A stretch of 64,000 nucleotides of DNA from Mytilinidion resinicola. Taxonomy: Eukaryota; Ascomycota; Dothideomycetes; Mytilinidiales; Mytilinidiaceae. The position numbers were made by a program, and so were the translations under genes. The notes under the pieces were generated by a model. The model searched no databases. It was not told where the DNA came from and saw only the letters and a list, made by a program, of their open reading frames with translations. This document shows, one piece after another, positions 20,660 to 30,969 of this stretch. The stretch lies in contig NW_022985437.1 in assembly GCF_010093595.1 (NCBI RefSeq), positions 2,167,376 through 2,231,375 on the forward strand, written 5' to 3'. The stretch's first letter is position 1. Every line of letters begins with the position of its first letter.

Positions 20660-20765
20660 TAGAGTAGTAAAAAGAAAAAGAGCAAAAAGAAATCTTTCGC
20701 CGGGCTCGAACCCGGGCTGTAGCTTAATCTTTCTTTATACAAAAAAGCCAAATTCACCGTACAAA
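20660..20765 (-). ncRNA. Possible tRNA-derived (SINE-like) sequence
   Basis: The minus strand carries a Pol III B-box-like word (GGTTCGAGCC, plus coordinates about 20,700-20,720) followed by T-rich runs that could terminate Pol III. A weak A-box candidate (TGGCTTTTTTG) lies about 37 bp upstream. No full cloverleaf can be drawn. It adjoins the large hairpin element. Confidence 0.25.
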
Positions 20766-20770
20766 AAGCA

Positions 20771-20951
20771 AAATTCATCTAGTCTTAGTTGGTTACTCCC
20801 CCTCAGCGTGGAAGACCGCCCAAGCCCCTAAGCCATCCAGAAGCGGTCTCAGCGAGTAGTGTTTACTCGCTGAGACCGCTTCTGGATGGCTTAGGGGCTT
20901 AGGCAGTCTTCTACGCTGAGGGGGATTAACCAACCAAGCCCAGATGAATTT
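20771..20951. repeat. Large hairpin (MITE-like) element 2
   Basis: Two 88-bp arms, 20,771-20,858 and 20,864-20,951, are inverted copies with a 5-bp loop. Alignment needs no indels; the few differences are transitions (for example AAGACCGCCCAAGCC against AAGACTGCCTAAGCC). RNA or single strand would form one very long stem. It encodes nothing. A foldback or MITE-like transposon is the likely origin. Confidence 0.85.
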
Positions 20952-22932
20952 GAAGTTTGCCAGAATAGCCTAGTATATAAGGTAGCAGCGGTGCAGAGAA
21001 ATAAGCAGGTGGGGTAGTTATAGATTTCTACAGAAGCGGAAGTAGCTACACGGAGCCCCGCCGCAGTCCCCTCCGCAGCCCCCTCCATACGCTCCGCCTC
21101 TATAAACTTAGTGCCTGCTGCGAAGGCCGTACAAGGATGTAATACTCCCGTCCTTAGGTGATTTCTCTTCTTGTACACTTGATACTTGTAAGAGTCCTCG
21201 CTTTCGATTGAAGAAAAGGATCAGGATCCGGTTCTTGAGCCTATCCTCTACATCTGTAGGCAACCGACGGTTTATCCCCCAGCTCTTAAACGGATTCTTC
21301 AACGTACAAAGACTAATTTGGATATTATAATCCTCCGCAAAGTATACAACAAGCTGGTCGTAATTAAGGCCTTTGCAAAGAGGCCGATCAACTCAAGTTG
21401 GTACTGGTCCAGGTCTATCTTGGGGCGTCCTGCTTGAAAACTGTTAGCTATTGTACGAAGGATAAGATTCCAATTTACCTGGCATGATGTGTTAGTATTA
21501 GAACGTTGTATTGTTGGAGGAATCTATTGCTGGAATAATCTGGTGGTGCGGGGTTCTCGGTTGCAATTTTCGATTTTGAATTGTTGCACTTTTCACGTTA
21601 ATAGACCACCGTAGGTATGTTGAACTAGGCTAATTTTCAACTGTAAACGATCCCTGCCGTCTAGCCAACCAATGAAGTAAGGCTTGCCCATGCTCTATAG
21701 CCCACTTTCGGTCCATTGCCTGCCTACTCTTCTTGGCCCTCATCGCGCAAGTCCAGGATTAACTTACATACAATGTCGCCGATCGATTCATCCCCAATGG
21801 ACTGCTAGCGACGCCATTTAGAACGTGGGCAACAAGCTCGATCTCAAACCGCGACCCAAGTCGATCTCAAGCAAAAGCGAGATTCAGCCGTTCTTGTTTG
21901 ATCTTGGTGGACGCGGATCCAAAGACAATGCCACACTATCCCTCGACCTGTGTCCGGGTGATGATGAGGAAGGCAAGGCCTACATCAAGCCATCGCCAAA
22001 CGCAGTTGCATACCAGTCATCACGAGCGTCAGCATGTGGTCTGTCACTCAACACTCGCATACTCGCATTCAAGCCCGCCCCTCCCGAGTCTTCGAAGCCC
22101 ATTGACCTCTAGTCTCAATACAACTGCCCACTCAAGCCGGCCGGTGGTCTTTCTGCACAATTCCGTCGTTGTGTGCCTTCAGCACCAGAGCGAGTTGTCG
22201 ATGCAGCAGGTCCCGTTGACGACTACTACCTCAATTGCCTGGACTGGTCCTCCGGTAATCAAGTCATCATCGGCCTCGAGCGCTCTATCTACATCCGAGG
22301 TTCGACGATGGTGTGGAAGGCGTCAACGTGTTGACGAACGATTAATTCGGATCTTAAAGATCTACGATCAGGAGTCAGGTCGGCTGGCCGTTGGAGACGC
22401 TTGTGTACATTGACGGCGGTGGCCGACGTCGGTTTGCGATAACTGCAAAGAGTTAGCGAAATTGCTGCAAGAGTCAAACGATACTTCACCTTTGGAGGAT
22501 GACCTACATCGTTACTAGATGAGACTGTGGAGTACCTGATGTTGGTTGTGAAATTCGTCCCTGCAGCGATGTTCTGACCGCCCGCATCCAGCCGCGGCGA
22601 CACGGTGGCTGGGTCAACCCAAAACGCGCGGCTTGGCACCTATAATCGACCAGTCCGCGTCACAATTATCTGCAACTCCGTACAATGATATCTGAATGCC
22701 GCCACGTCTTTGATAGCGTTATTTTGGCTCCCGTGGCTCCCTTGGGACGCTGGCGTTACCACTTTGCTGACGATTCGCCAGCACCGTGGGGCCCATTTTG
22801 GCTGCCATGGCTCTCCGCACTAGACGCTAAGCCTTAAACCCCTGACTTACCGTTATAAGCATATAGTCACGACAAACTAAGGCAGCAAAGTGAAATTCAT
22901 TCAAAAAATATCGCAATAAATTAGTCCCATGC
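20952..22932. other. Two-kilobase intergenic region
   Basis: No gene is supportable. The frames present are short, overlapping and without motifs. Near 22,735-22,790 the words GACGCTGGCGTTACC and GATTCGCCAGC echo the dispersed hairpin family seen at 3.15 kb. Confidence 0.45.
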
Positions 22933-23394
22933 TTACTTCGTAAGCCTTTTCATCTGAAGACAGTTTTGTCGCTCAGCTATCCCCTTCAAAATACTCACGA
23001 ACAGACTAGCCGTGTCCATGTTAGCGTTTTTGTCCTGAAGGGATATATGTAGCTCAACAGGCTCCCAACTCTTCAATAGCGTTTGACCCACTCCATGCGG
23101 CACCGTCCCTTTTTCGGACGACCGATTAAACTCCTTCGTCAATGTTTCCTCGAAGCGCTGTACCGGCTTAGCAAAGTGATATGCTGTTATCTCGTCAAAG
23201 AGGTTCGACTTTAGACTCTGCAACTTCATCCACTCAACCATTATGTCATCCCCCAACTTCTCGTCTTTATTTCTTATGTACTTGGCCCAATTGACACGTC
23301 CGAAGGCCTCTGGTTCCTTTCGTTCTCGGCGGGACCGCCGCCGGTTCGAACCCGTAGCCGCCTCGAGTGGCGTGGGCATTGATGAGGTTTCCAT
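22933..23394 (-). CDS. Hypothetical protein of 153 aa
   Basis: Open frame from ATG 23394 with good coding character: a basic N-terminal patch (RRRSRRERKEPEAFG) and mixed helix (DDIMVEWMKLQSLKSNLFDE). It starts 21 bp after the stop of the repeat-rich gene upstream on the same strand. A 52-bp intron (23,406-23,457; GTAAGC...TAACATATACCAG) would join the two genes, but in the wrong frame. So either this is a separate gene or one gene is split by a 1-bp error or frameshift. Family unrecognised. Confidence 0.5.
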   Translation of the reverse strand: METSSMPTPLEAATGSNRRRSRRERKEPEAFGRVNWAKYIRNKDEKLGDDIMVEWMKLQSLKSNLFDEITAYHFAKPVQRFEETLTKEFNRSSEKGTVPHGVGQTLLKSWEPVELHISLQDKNANMDTASLFVSILKGIAERQNCLQMKRLTK

Positions 23395-23415
23395 GGCACA
23401 CGGCCCTGGTATATG

Positions 23416-24597
23416 TTAGATTAACCCGTCCTTCCTTGGAACATAGATTGGGCTTACCCTCTGAGCTATCAGGGGATTGGATGGTTTCAGCTTCTTCGAT
23501 TTCCCGAAGGTCTCTGCCCCTTGATTGCGCTTCTGAAATTTGAATTCGCGCAAAAGGTCGGCGCGCAAGCCATCGAGGTGGTCAGTGTCCATGACTTCTC
23601 CGTCCGAAGAAACTTTGCAAGAATTGTGCGCCATCTCCGTCGCCTTTCTCTTCTTTAGGTTCATGACTGGGTGAAGTCGTTGAGTAGAAGAATCTCCAAG
23701 AGCTGGGATGACGACATCCTCCTCATCGAGGTGGTCAGTTCCCAAGGTTTCTTCGTCCGAAGTGTCCAAGGCTTCTTCATCCGATGATATCGCCAAAACT
23801 TCGTGCCCTATCTTCTGCTTCGGATTTTGCACCGGGTGACGTGGGCCAGTAGAGGAACCCTCCGGAGCTGGGGTGACCGCTTTCTCGGCGTGTGGATCCA
23901 TAGCTTCTTCACCTGAGCATAAGATCTCCCAAATACTGTAACGCCTCTCCTTTGCCTCTCTTTTTTTTAGGGGTTTTACTGGGGGAAGTTGGCCAGTAGA
24001 GAAACCTCTAAGAGCTATGGCGATGGTATCCTCCTTCACCCTTCGCTTGCTTGTATTGGCTTGCGCCAGTGGGCGAAACTGGCTAGTGGAAGCTTCTCCG
24101 AGAGCTGGGGCGACAGCATCATTACCAGACGACGGAGGGTCAAGGCGTTCTTCGTGGTCACTATCATTCATTGCCAGCTCCGCTGGCTTGGCTGGCTCCT
24201 TGAGATACTGTTTATTCGGAAGTGCGTAATAACGTATTTCGTGGTCGCTATCGTCCAACGGCAGCTCGGGGCAGTGAGCCGACGGCTGGGCTGGTCGCTC
24301 CACTGGATCTTCGACTGGATCTTCGGCTGGCTTTTTGGCTGATTCTTCGACTGGCTGCTCGGCTGGTGCATCGAGGCTTTCTCCGGGGTCGCTATCGCTG
24401 GTCCTCTGCTCCGGGGACTGAGCTGGTAGCTCAGCAAGCCTCTCCACTGGCTGCTCCACTGACTCGGCGGATAAAGATAGACTGGCATCTGTGGGCACGT
24501 CTTGAGGCGGTGGCAATAAAAGGGAAGCGGGATCTTGGTAACCGCTTTCGTTAAACGCTTGGTTTGAGGAGGCGGACTGAGTGCTCGTCATAACCAT
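23416..24597 (-). CDS. Acidic protein with internal repeats
   Basis: Frame of 393 aa from ATG 24597, preferred because it has a CACAATGG context and a fragmentary paralogue at 40 kb begins at almost the same place. The N-terminal third is Pro/Glu/Ala-rich (EQPVEESAKKPAEDP). From about residue 150 a unit of about 45-50 residues recurs four or five times with the signature ALG-SST--L-PV--LKKRKATE and the acidic spacer SSDEEALDTSDEE. The pattern suggests a disordered nuclear protein, but no domain is recognised. A consensus intron begins at 23,457 and may connect it to the neighbour. A decayed relative lies at 40,018-40,252. Confidence 0.6.
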   Translation of the reverse strand: MVMTSTQSASSNQAFNESGYQDPASLLLPPPQDVPTDASLSLSAESVEQPVERLAELPAQSPEQRTSDSDPGESLDAPAEQPVEESAKKPAEDPVEDPVERPAQPSAHCPELPLDDSDHEIRYYALPNKQYLKEPAKPAELAMNDSDHEERLDPPSSGNDAVAPALGEASTSQFRPLAQANTSKRRVKEDTIAIALRGFSTGQLPPVKPLKKREAKERRYSIWEILCSGEEAMDPHAEKAVTPAPEGSSTGPRHPVQNPKQKIGHEVLAISSDEEALDTSDEETLGTDHLDEEDVVIPALGDSSTQRLHPVMNLKKRKATEMAHNSCKVSSDGEVMDTDHLDGLRADLLREFKFQKRNQGAETFGKSKKLKPSNPLIAQRVSPIYVPRKDGLI

Positions 24598-24859
24598 TGT
24601 GGATATTGTACGGTAGACTAGCGTGTGAGAAGAAGAGTAAGGCCAGAAGGCTGTGGTGTGCTTGCAGATGCGGGAGAGGAATGAAAGAGTGCTTGGGAGT
24701 TGGACTTCGGGCGGGCTGACCATGCTTTAAGTACTGCGAGAGCTTCTATCTTTGTCACATGCTGCTGTATCAGTTGGCGGAAGCCTTGTCCCTGGTGGGT
24801 CCACTGCGGCGACAAATACAGAGCCTGCACAGCAAGATTTCATTCACGCCGAAGACCAT

Positions 24860-25470
24860 AAGCCACGGTTTAACCTCAACGTCTGTTCCAGCTCTCCACC
24901 TTCTCTAGCATTCCGAGCCAACCATCGCAAGGGCTGTATCACTGCCACCTCCCTCGTGTCAAACGACGCCTGTTCCTGACCAGTCAACGGTGTACGCATG
25001 AACAATTCTTGAAGTAGTTGGTGCGGTAAGGGAATGCAAAGCCTCGTTTTCTATTATCAGCAGCCTTGCCCCTGAGCCATTCAACAGCGCCTAACATGCA
25101 ACTCCATCACTGCCACCTCCGTCAGAAATTACGCATGAAGGTCACTATTAAAAGGAGTTGGCATGGCGGCGAAGCCTGTCTCAGTCATCTTATCCTCTCG
25201 AGAGCCTGTCCCCTAACTCAGCCATTCACGGGCGCCCAACATCTAGCTTCGTCACTGCCACCTCCTGGCGTGAGCGTGCGCATGAGGATCACTTCTTAAT
25301 GGAGTTGGTGTGGCAGCGAAGGAAGGCAGAGCAAAGTGCGAAGTCTCGTCACTCCCCTTTTTCAGCCCCCTGAGCCAATCGTTAACTCATGCGAGAAGGA
25401 ATCCTGTCACCTCCCTCATGATTAGTGATGCAGTTATTAGTGATGCAGTCAACAATATACGCATGAACCT
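24860..25470 (+). repeat. Four diverged tandem copies of a 130-180 bp unit
   Basis: Successive segments share TGAGCCATTCA-CAGCGCCTAAC, TCACTGCCACCTCC, then ACGCATGA and AGGAGTTGGCATGGC in the same order. Copies start near 24,900, 25,070, 25,200 and 25,370. Divergence is high and there is no coding frame through the array. Confidence 0.55.
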
Positions 25471-25771
25471 TCAGCCACGTAATGGTTTTACCGTCGGCAT
25501 GAGGGCGCGAGTCTTCGCCCCGGTGCCTTAGCACAAGCATTGCCTGCACTTTGACGTCGCCGGGATCAATCGTTGGTTGAGATATTTCCACTTACTTGGA
25601 TCACGTTCTTTATCAGGGGCGGAACGCCGTTCCAAACATGCTCAGCCCCTGGCAGCGTTACCACTAGGAGGTTCGCATGGATGCCTTATAATCTATGGCG
25701 TAGAGGCGTAGCTGCTGATAAGCGTTATTGGGTGCGTCGCCGTCCGATCTACACGAGATCAGGAATAGATT

Positions 25772-25855
25772 AGAACGCCGCATGCCTTAGCAGCAGCTGG
25801 AGAGGCTTGCATGAATATCTGGGAGCGCCCAAGCCTTGTGTTGGCGAGGGAAGGC
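25772..25855 (+). repeat. Second copy of the dispersed segment seen at 3.25 kb
   Basis: Text beginning ACGCCGCATGCCTTAGC and ending in GTTGGCGA matches 3,250-3,320 closely. The 24.7-26.35 kb interval otherwise shows no gene. Confidence 0.7.
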
Positions 25856-26356
25856 TATGGATACGCACCATGAATCAGAAGTCAGCCTCACGGATTGCAT
25901 GAGAAAGTGCCCCTGAGGTGTGCTAGCGCTCAAGGGATCCGTAGGCAGCAAACACCTCTAGCTAGGAAGCTGCGTCAAGGCGCGTAACCGGGCTTGAGTG
26001 AAGCCACTCTTGACCAGTTGCCTCCATATTGCCATCTTGGAGTGGCTCGGCGAAAGGGGCTGACGCCAGTCCTTGTCATTCAGAAACACTCCCTCGGAAG
26101 CACAGCAACGGGATGTGGGTAGGGAGGGATCAGGCTCCTATCATAGCCATACCATAGCGCATCTATAACACCTCTAAGTCAGTGGACCGAGGCGCAGTTG
26201 AGACGGAGCCTACTTTTAGCTCTCCCACTGAGCAATAGAGGAGAGCAGGATATAAAAGGCCTCCATACCTCTCAACCAAGCGTACATCAGGCACACTACT
26301 CTTCCTCCTTTTTATCAGACACCGAACTAGCAGCTGCATAAGGAGTATCTTCGACA

Positions 26357-27044
26357 ATGAGTGATTCGAACGCTACAATTGAAGATCCTACATTGTACCA
26401 GGCCGAGGTATATTCGAAATGTCAAATCCTTTGTGAGATACTGCTAATAGAAGCTAGGGTACACCGCTTGCTGCCAACTCTACAGGTTCCGATGAGGTCG
26501 TTGACATAGCCGGGTGGGTAAGTAATACTTGCTTCCCTGCTACCTGTTCGATGGTTTGCTAATGCAAGCAGGATACGCCAGAGCACGAGAATAATGGGGG
26601 GGGAATTGAGGCCGATGCGGAAGAAAGAGCCAGGAAGCTCTCACCATGCGCTGACAAGATGAACATGTCGTCTCCATACAGTCAACTAGGTAATTCTTTC
26701 AAACAAATCTTCTTAAGCTCTAACTTACTCCATTAGGGACGATTGAGAGACTGGGTGCCTTGGCTAATCAACTCAGCTGCAGACTAAGCCGTCTTGAGGG
26801 GAAAGTTGATAGCCTTGAAAAGGCCAATCGCTATATTATGGCTCAGCTAGGGAAGTTTGACGATAGGGCTAATAACCTGGAAGAGAATTGGGGAGACACA
26901 AGAGACATTATTGGGCTATTGCAAACCGAAATTGATAGCGTCAAGAAAGGGATCAATGAAGTATCAGACCGCGGAGATGAACGGGTGGGAAAGGCTGGAA
27001 AGAAGAATACAGCATCCGCGAGGAAAAGGGTACGTGGAGCTTGA
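26357..27044 (+). CDS. Coiled-coil protein, four exons
   Basis: Exons 26357-26407, 26458-26517, 26572-26689 and 26737-27044 encode 178 aa. Three introns of 47-54 bp have proper donors (GTATAT, GTAAGT, GTAATT) and acceptors and keep frame, so the model is well supported although no single exon is long. The first 70 residues are acidic and Gly/Asn-rich. Residues about 85-160 form a heptad coiled coil (LSRLEGKVDSLEKANRYIMAQL). The tail is basic (GKKNTASARKRVRGA). No family is recognised; a structural or DNA-associated role is possible. It converges on the MADS-like gene; the two stops are 99 bp apart. Confidence 0.65.
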
Positions 27045-27142
27045 AGGTGGACAAGTTTGCAGAATTGGAGGAAACATGTTGGTACTAGTACGCTCTTTAG
27101 TCGCTTGCTGCAGGAAATTTGCATATTGGGTTTAAACTGAAT

Positions 27143-27632
27143 CTAGCAATGCCTATTCCCATTCCTATAAGTGCCTGCCGTGTTTATATGCTTCATCGGC
27201 GAGGAGTCAGCAGGTTGAGGCTTAGCGTCTGACATGGGAGGAGCACGTTTCGCTATCACGTGCTTGGTCCTTCTTGACCTGCGTCGGGTCACGACTTTCG
27301 TTGGCCCATCAGCCGTTTGGTTGAAAAATGCCGCCGTCTTCCTTACTGGCGGGGGATAGCATCGTTCCTTTTATGTAGAGGTTAATTATCTGTAAAAGAA
27401 TGGAAGAAGGGAGACATACAAGGGTTTCTGGACCTGGAGAAGGCTCATCTGTAGTGGTGTAGGTATGGAATCGGCCGTTACGTCGTGCTATAAACCATAT
27501 GTCTATACCGTAATCTTCCCATAACTCTTGAAATTTATTATTAAGGGTCTCTAATCGCTTCCGAGCATTTTCGTTTGCGGTTCGCTTTAACTTTGACTGC
27601 GCAAGTATTCGTATTGACTGCTTTAAAGACAT
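27143..27632 (-). CDS. Small MADS-box-like protein
   Basis: Exons 27632-27420 and 27367-27143 encode 145 aa. The 52-bp intron starts GTATGT, has an ATTAACC branch site and ends AAAAG; removal opens 74 further codons. A cryptic acceptor (TTTTACAG) would give a 32-bp intron and an early stop. The N-terminal 55 residues look like the core of a MADS/SRF-type domain: a basic helix (KRTANENARKRLETLNNKFQ), then an IDIWFIARR strand and NGRFHTYTTTD. Small single-domain MADS-like proteins are common in fungal accessory regions. The second exon has YPPPVRKTAAFF and a strongly basic patch (RRRSRRTKH). DNA binding is inferred from fold resemblance only. Confidence 0.5.
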
Positions 27633-28240
27633 AGCTGCGAATGCTAGATTATTGGCGGGCGTTAGCTATATGCACGCAACCTCTGCGATATAATATAAGG
27701 ACTAGAAGTGAATTCTGTATACTGGATACAGGCAGCGGAATGCGCAGAGAATAGAGTTGTATTATGATCCAGTTTTCAGATTACGGTTCCAAAGCTGGTC
27801 CCCGCCAAGGTCAAAATTCCAGGTCAGTGGAAGCCGCCCATTGCTAAAAATAAGCATCCCTAAATATAGTACAAGTTTGTGGTGCAGTGCATGCTGGCTT
27901 AGGAGACAGATAGTAGCTCCATGTTCCGTTTGAGGCTGTCCCAGATATGGGCCACATATGCCAAGACCTGCCAAGGCGACGAGTGTCCCATTTTCCACAT
28001 GAGCGACCCCTGCTAGCTACTGTCTAGCCAACCAATGATGTGGTCCGGTAACGGTGCTCGGTGTTAATCTTGGCATGGGTGACGTTTAGATAAAGAGGGC
28101 ACTGTACGGAAGACACTGAAAGTAGTGACGATAAATAGAAACCATACTTAGTCAATTTAGCCTTTGATTGAATTTGGCTCCGGCTTCTGCACCCTAATAA
28201 GTTCTGCTGGGAAGGACATCAAGAATCCTTGTGAAGTAAG
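27633..28240. other. Intergenic region; one weak frame
   Basis: A 78-codon minus-strand frame (27,998-27,762) has mildly protein-like text but no motif, intron or start context to support it. Nothing else is seen. Confidence 0.35.
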
Positions 28241-28244
28241 GGGT

Positions 28245-28440
28245 GCAATCAAATGGCTGACCTCTTCGTTCGGCTGGCCCGCCTAAATGCGGCTGGCCTC
28301 TTAATTCAGGCAGCCTTTCGAATTGGCTGGCTTCTTCGAAGTCGGCTGGCCTCTTCAAAATCGGCTAGCCTTTCAGAATGGCTGGCCTTTTAAATTGGCT
28401 AGCCACTAAAATTGCGGCTGGCCGTTCTGGCACAAATGAC
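28245..28440 (+). repeat. GGCTGGCC minisatellite
   Basis: Seven or eight degenerate 20-25 bp units built on CGGCTGGCCTCTTCAAAAT. No coding function is apparent. Confidence 0.7.
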
Positions 28441-28774
28441 TCCAACCCGACATTCTCGTGCTGCTAGTTTCTGCAAGAGTAACCTTTGTAAGTTACTTCA
28501 AGCACCCTTTCAACCTCACATAATGCGCTTTGGGTGGGCTATAGATCTTGGTATAGACGACCTGCCTCTATGCTTCTCCGCTCGAGTAATATTAGGAACA
28601 TAATATTGGGGGCATAGTGATGCACGTCTACTAGGAAATTCGACGGCAGGTCAGCTACCTAAATAGCTCAGGGAGAGTCTGGTGTAGAGTTAAATCGGCC
28701 CAATCCTATTAGGGCACTCATCCTGTTCAGCGGCTAGTGTTATACCCATCTGCGGTTTAGTCAAGAGGGGAGTG

Positions 28775-29545
28775 CGGTCCCGTACGGGAGTATCGGGTCA
28801 TGAGAATACAGGAAACAGAATCCTAAAAAACGTTAGCAATCGCGTTCCCGTACGGGAGTATGGAGTGCAGGGCATGGTTCCCGCACGGGCTTGGTTCCCG
28901 CACGGGCTTGGTTCCCGCACGGGCTCCCGCACGGAGCGCAAACAGTGGAAAATCCCGTCCCGTAGGGATTGGATCCCGTGGGGGATCGGATCCCACAGGG
29001 GTTTGGACGCCGCAAGGGGTTGGGTCCCGTAGGGGATTGGACGCCGCAAGGGGTTGGGTCCCGTAGGGGATTGGACGCCGCAAGGGGTTGGGTCCCGTAG
29101 GGGATTGGACGCCGCAGGGGATTGGTTCGCGCTTCTATTTCTGGATATCGTCGCCCACTCGGTGCCGTACGGGAAGTGTGCGGCGAATACAGAAAATACG
29201 AGGGAACGCGGTCCCGTACGGGGTTTTCGAGTGCCCGTGCTTGCTCCTGCGTGAATAAGAGCCCTACACTCCATAATCCTGTACCGGGACAACATTTTTC
29301 AGTATTCCTATTGCCCCTGCACTCTATACTCCCGTACGGGGACACAGATTGCCCAAAACATTTCAGAATTCTGCTATAGTCCCTTACGGCACCACAGGCT
29401 ACCGATATTTTCAGGATCCTGCGTGAGCCGTACGCTCTATAGTCCCGTACGGGGTTGCAGGACGCCTGCGTAAATGGACGCGCTCCTTTCCAAGGCTGAG
29501 TCACTAGAATTAGAAGCGGCATTGCCGAAACGTCCCATACGGGAT
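28775..29545. repeat. CCCGTACGGG palindrome array with an embedded 34-bp tandem repeat
   Basis: The 10-bp palindrome CCCGTACGGG or one-base variants (CCCGCACGGG, CCCATACGGG) occurs about a dozen times between 28,775 and 29,545. Its sites alternate with unique text, often before GAGTAT or GGTT. Inside, 28,995-29,125 holds about four copies of a 34-bp unit, TTGGACGCCGCAAGGGGTTG plus GGTCCCGTAGGGGA. The array creates long open frames on both strands that I do not accept as genes. Confidence 0.8.
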
Positions 29546-30084
29546 GCTTAGATAAGCAAAGAATGCTATCAAAGCCATATTGCCGAAAGGGAGGCGGCCT
29601 ACAGGCGGATCGTGCAAGCTAATGGATCGTTAATTGATCATGCCGATTGTGTGATATTTCCGATCACGTGATAACAAAACGGACAAAAGATGTCGATTCT
29701 ATGTAGGAATCTAGCTAGGCTATATACACGTAGGTGAAGCCCGTGCGGCCTCCAATTATACTAGATCTATAGTAGGAATACCTCTTAGTATAGATCTACA
29801 TTTCACGTGTATATAAACCTATACATCACGTGCCTATACATCACGTGCCTGAATATCAACACTGAGAATCCCACAATTGTGCGTGCTAATTGCTGACTTT
29901 TGCCGCACATGACACTGCTGACTTATTCCGCACGTGATCCTGCCATTTGCGGACTCTAGGAGTTCGCACAGCGCCGGTGGACCCGGTTAGATGATTTCGT
30001 AGTCATTATTCTGCGACTCCTTGTAACTTAAGTGCCTTGCTTTCTGAGTGGTTGAGTTTCCGGGCGTCTATTTATAAACACATC

Positions 30085-30480
30085 TAGTCTAATATAAGAT
30101 TAGTGGGGGCATCCCAACAAACTATTTCTTATATGATGCCCCGAGGGGACTTCCTTCTCTACATAAAGTAGGGAACCTGATGTCGGAGTTACTTGCAACG
30201 TATTCCACAGCCAGGAAGCCCTCAACTATGGTGACAAGCGCGCACCCCTAGCGGTGCCCCGTCCTCGACCGAAAGCAATGCAGACAATACTGTAGCTCCA
30301 CCCCAAGTTTTTTCTAGACATCGTTCTGCTCCCGCTTTCTGTTCTCTAATCATGCAGGAACAGGATCTCGCTACCTGGTACTAATCCCTTGTGACAACCG
30401 ATTGGCTGTTACTATTGAGCTAGTCCAATATGAGATTAGTGGGGGCATCCCAACATAAAGTCTCTCTGCAGATGCCCCTC
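30085..30480 (+). repeat. Two copies of a hairpin-containing segment
   Basis: At about 30,088-30,155 and 30,420-30,475 a common block (TAGTCYAATATRAGATTAGTG then GGGGCATCCCAACA) is followed after 20-25 bp by GATGCCCC, so each copy can form a GGGGCATC/GATGCCCC stem. Origin unknown. Confidence 0.6.
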
Positions 30481-30539
30481 AATAGGATTTATGATGATGA
30501 TAGTGGTGACCAAAAGGCGCCAAGTGTGTAAGAAGCGTG

Positions 30540-30720
30540 CGAGCTGGGGAATCGTGCAAGCAGGTGGATCGTACGAGCAAGCGGATCGTGTGAGTAGGCG
30601 GATCGTGTGAGTAGGCGGATCGTGTGAGTAGGCGGATCGTGCAAGCAGGTGGATCGTGCGAACTAATGGATCGTGCGAGCTACAGTAATGGATCGTACGA
30701 GCAGGCGGATTGTGCGATCG
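30540..30720 (+). repeat. GCGGATCGTGTGAGTAG minisatellite
   Basis: About ten 17-18 bp units around AGGCGGATCGTGTGAGT, with the central copies identical and the edge copies degenerate. The 161-codon minus-strand frame across it is a by-product. Confidence 0.75.
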
Positions 30721-30764
30721 TTCCGCTCGTGCGATCATTTTGGACGTGCGACCGTTTTGCGGCC

Positions 30765-30905
30765 ATGAGAATCGTACGGGCATGAGAATCGTACGGTCAT
30801 GAGGATCGTACGGGCATGGGGATCGTACGGCCATGAAAATCGTACGGCCATGAGAATGGCCATGAGAATTGTACGGCCATGAGAATCGTACGGCTATACG
30901 GTCGT
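30765..30905 (+). repeat. CGTACGGCCATGAGAAT minisatellite
   Basis: Seven or eight 18-bp units of CGTACGGCCATGAGAAT directly follow the previous array but have a different unit. They contain CGTACG, the centre of the palindrome in the 29-kb array. Confidence 0.75.
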
Positions 30906-30969
30906 GCGATGGGTCCTGCAAGCAAGTAGTAGTGTAATCGCAAATGGCGCTGACTCATGCTGCACGTGA

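Noticed and set aside
28798..29522. Minus-strand open frames of 165 and 229 codons
   Set aside because: They are created by the CCCGTACGGG/34-bp repeats, exist in several frames at once and have repetitive Pro/Thr/Gly text with no domain.
30436..30921. 161-codon minus-strand frame rich in His/Ser/Arg/Thr
   Set aside because: Entirely the translation of two minisatellites whose unit length is a multiple of three.
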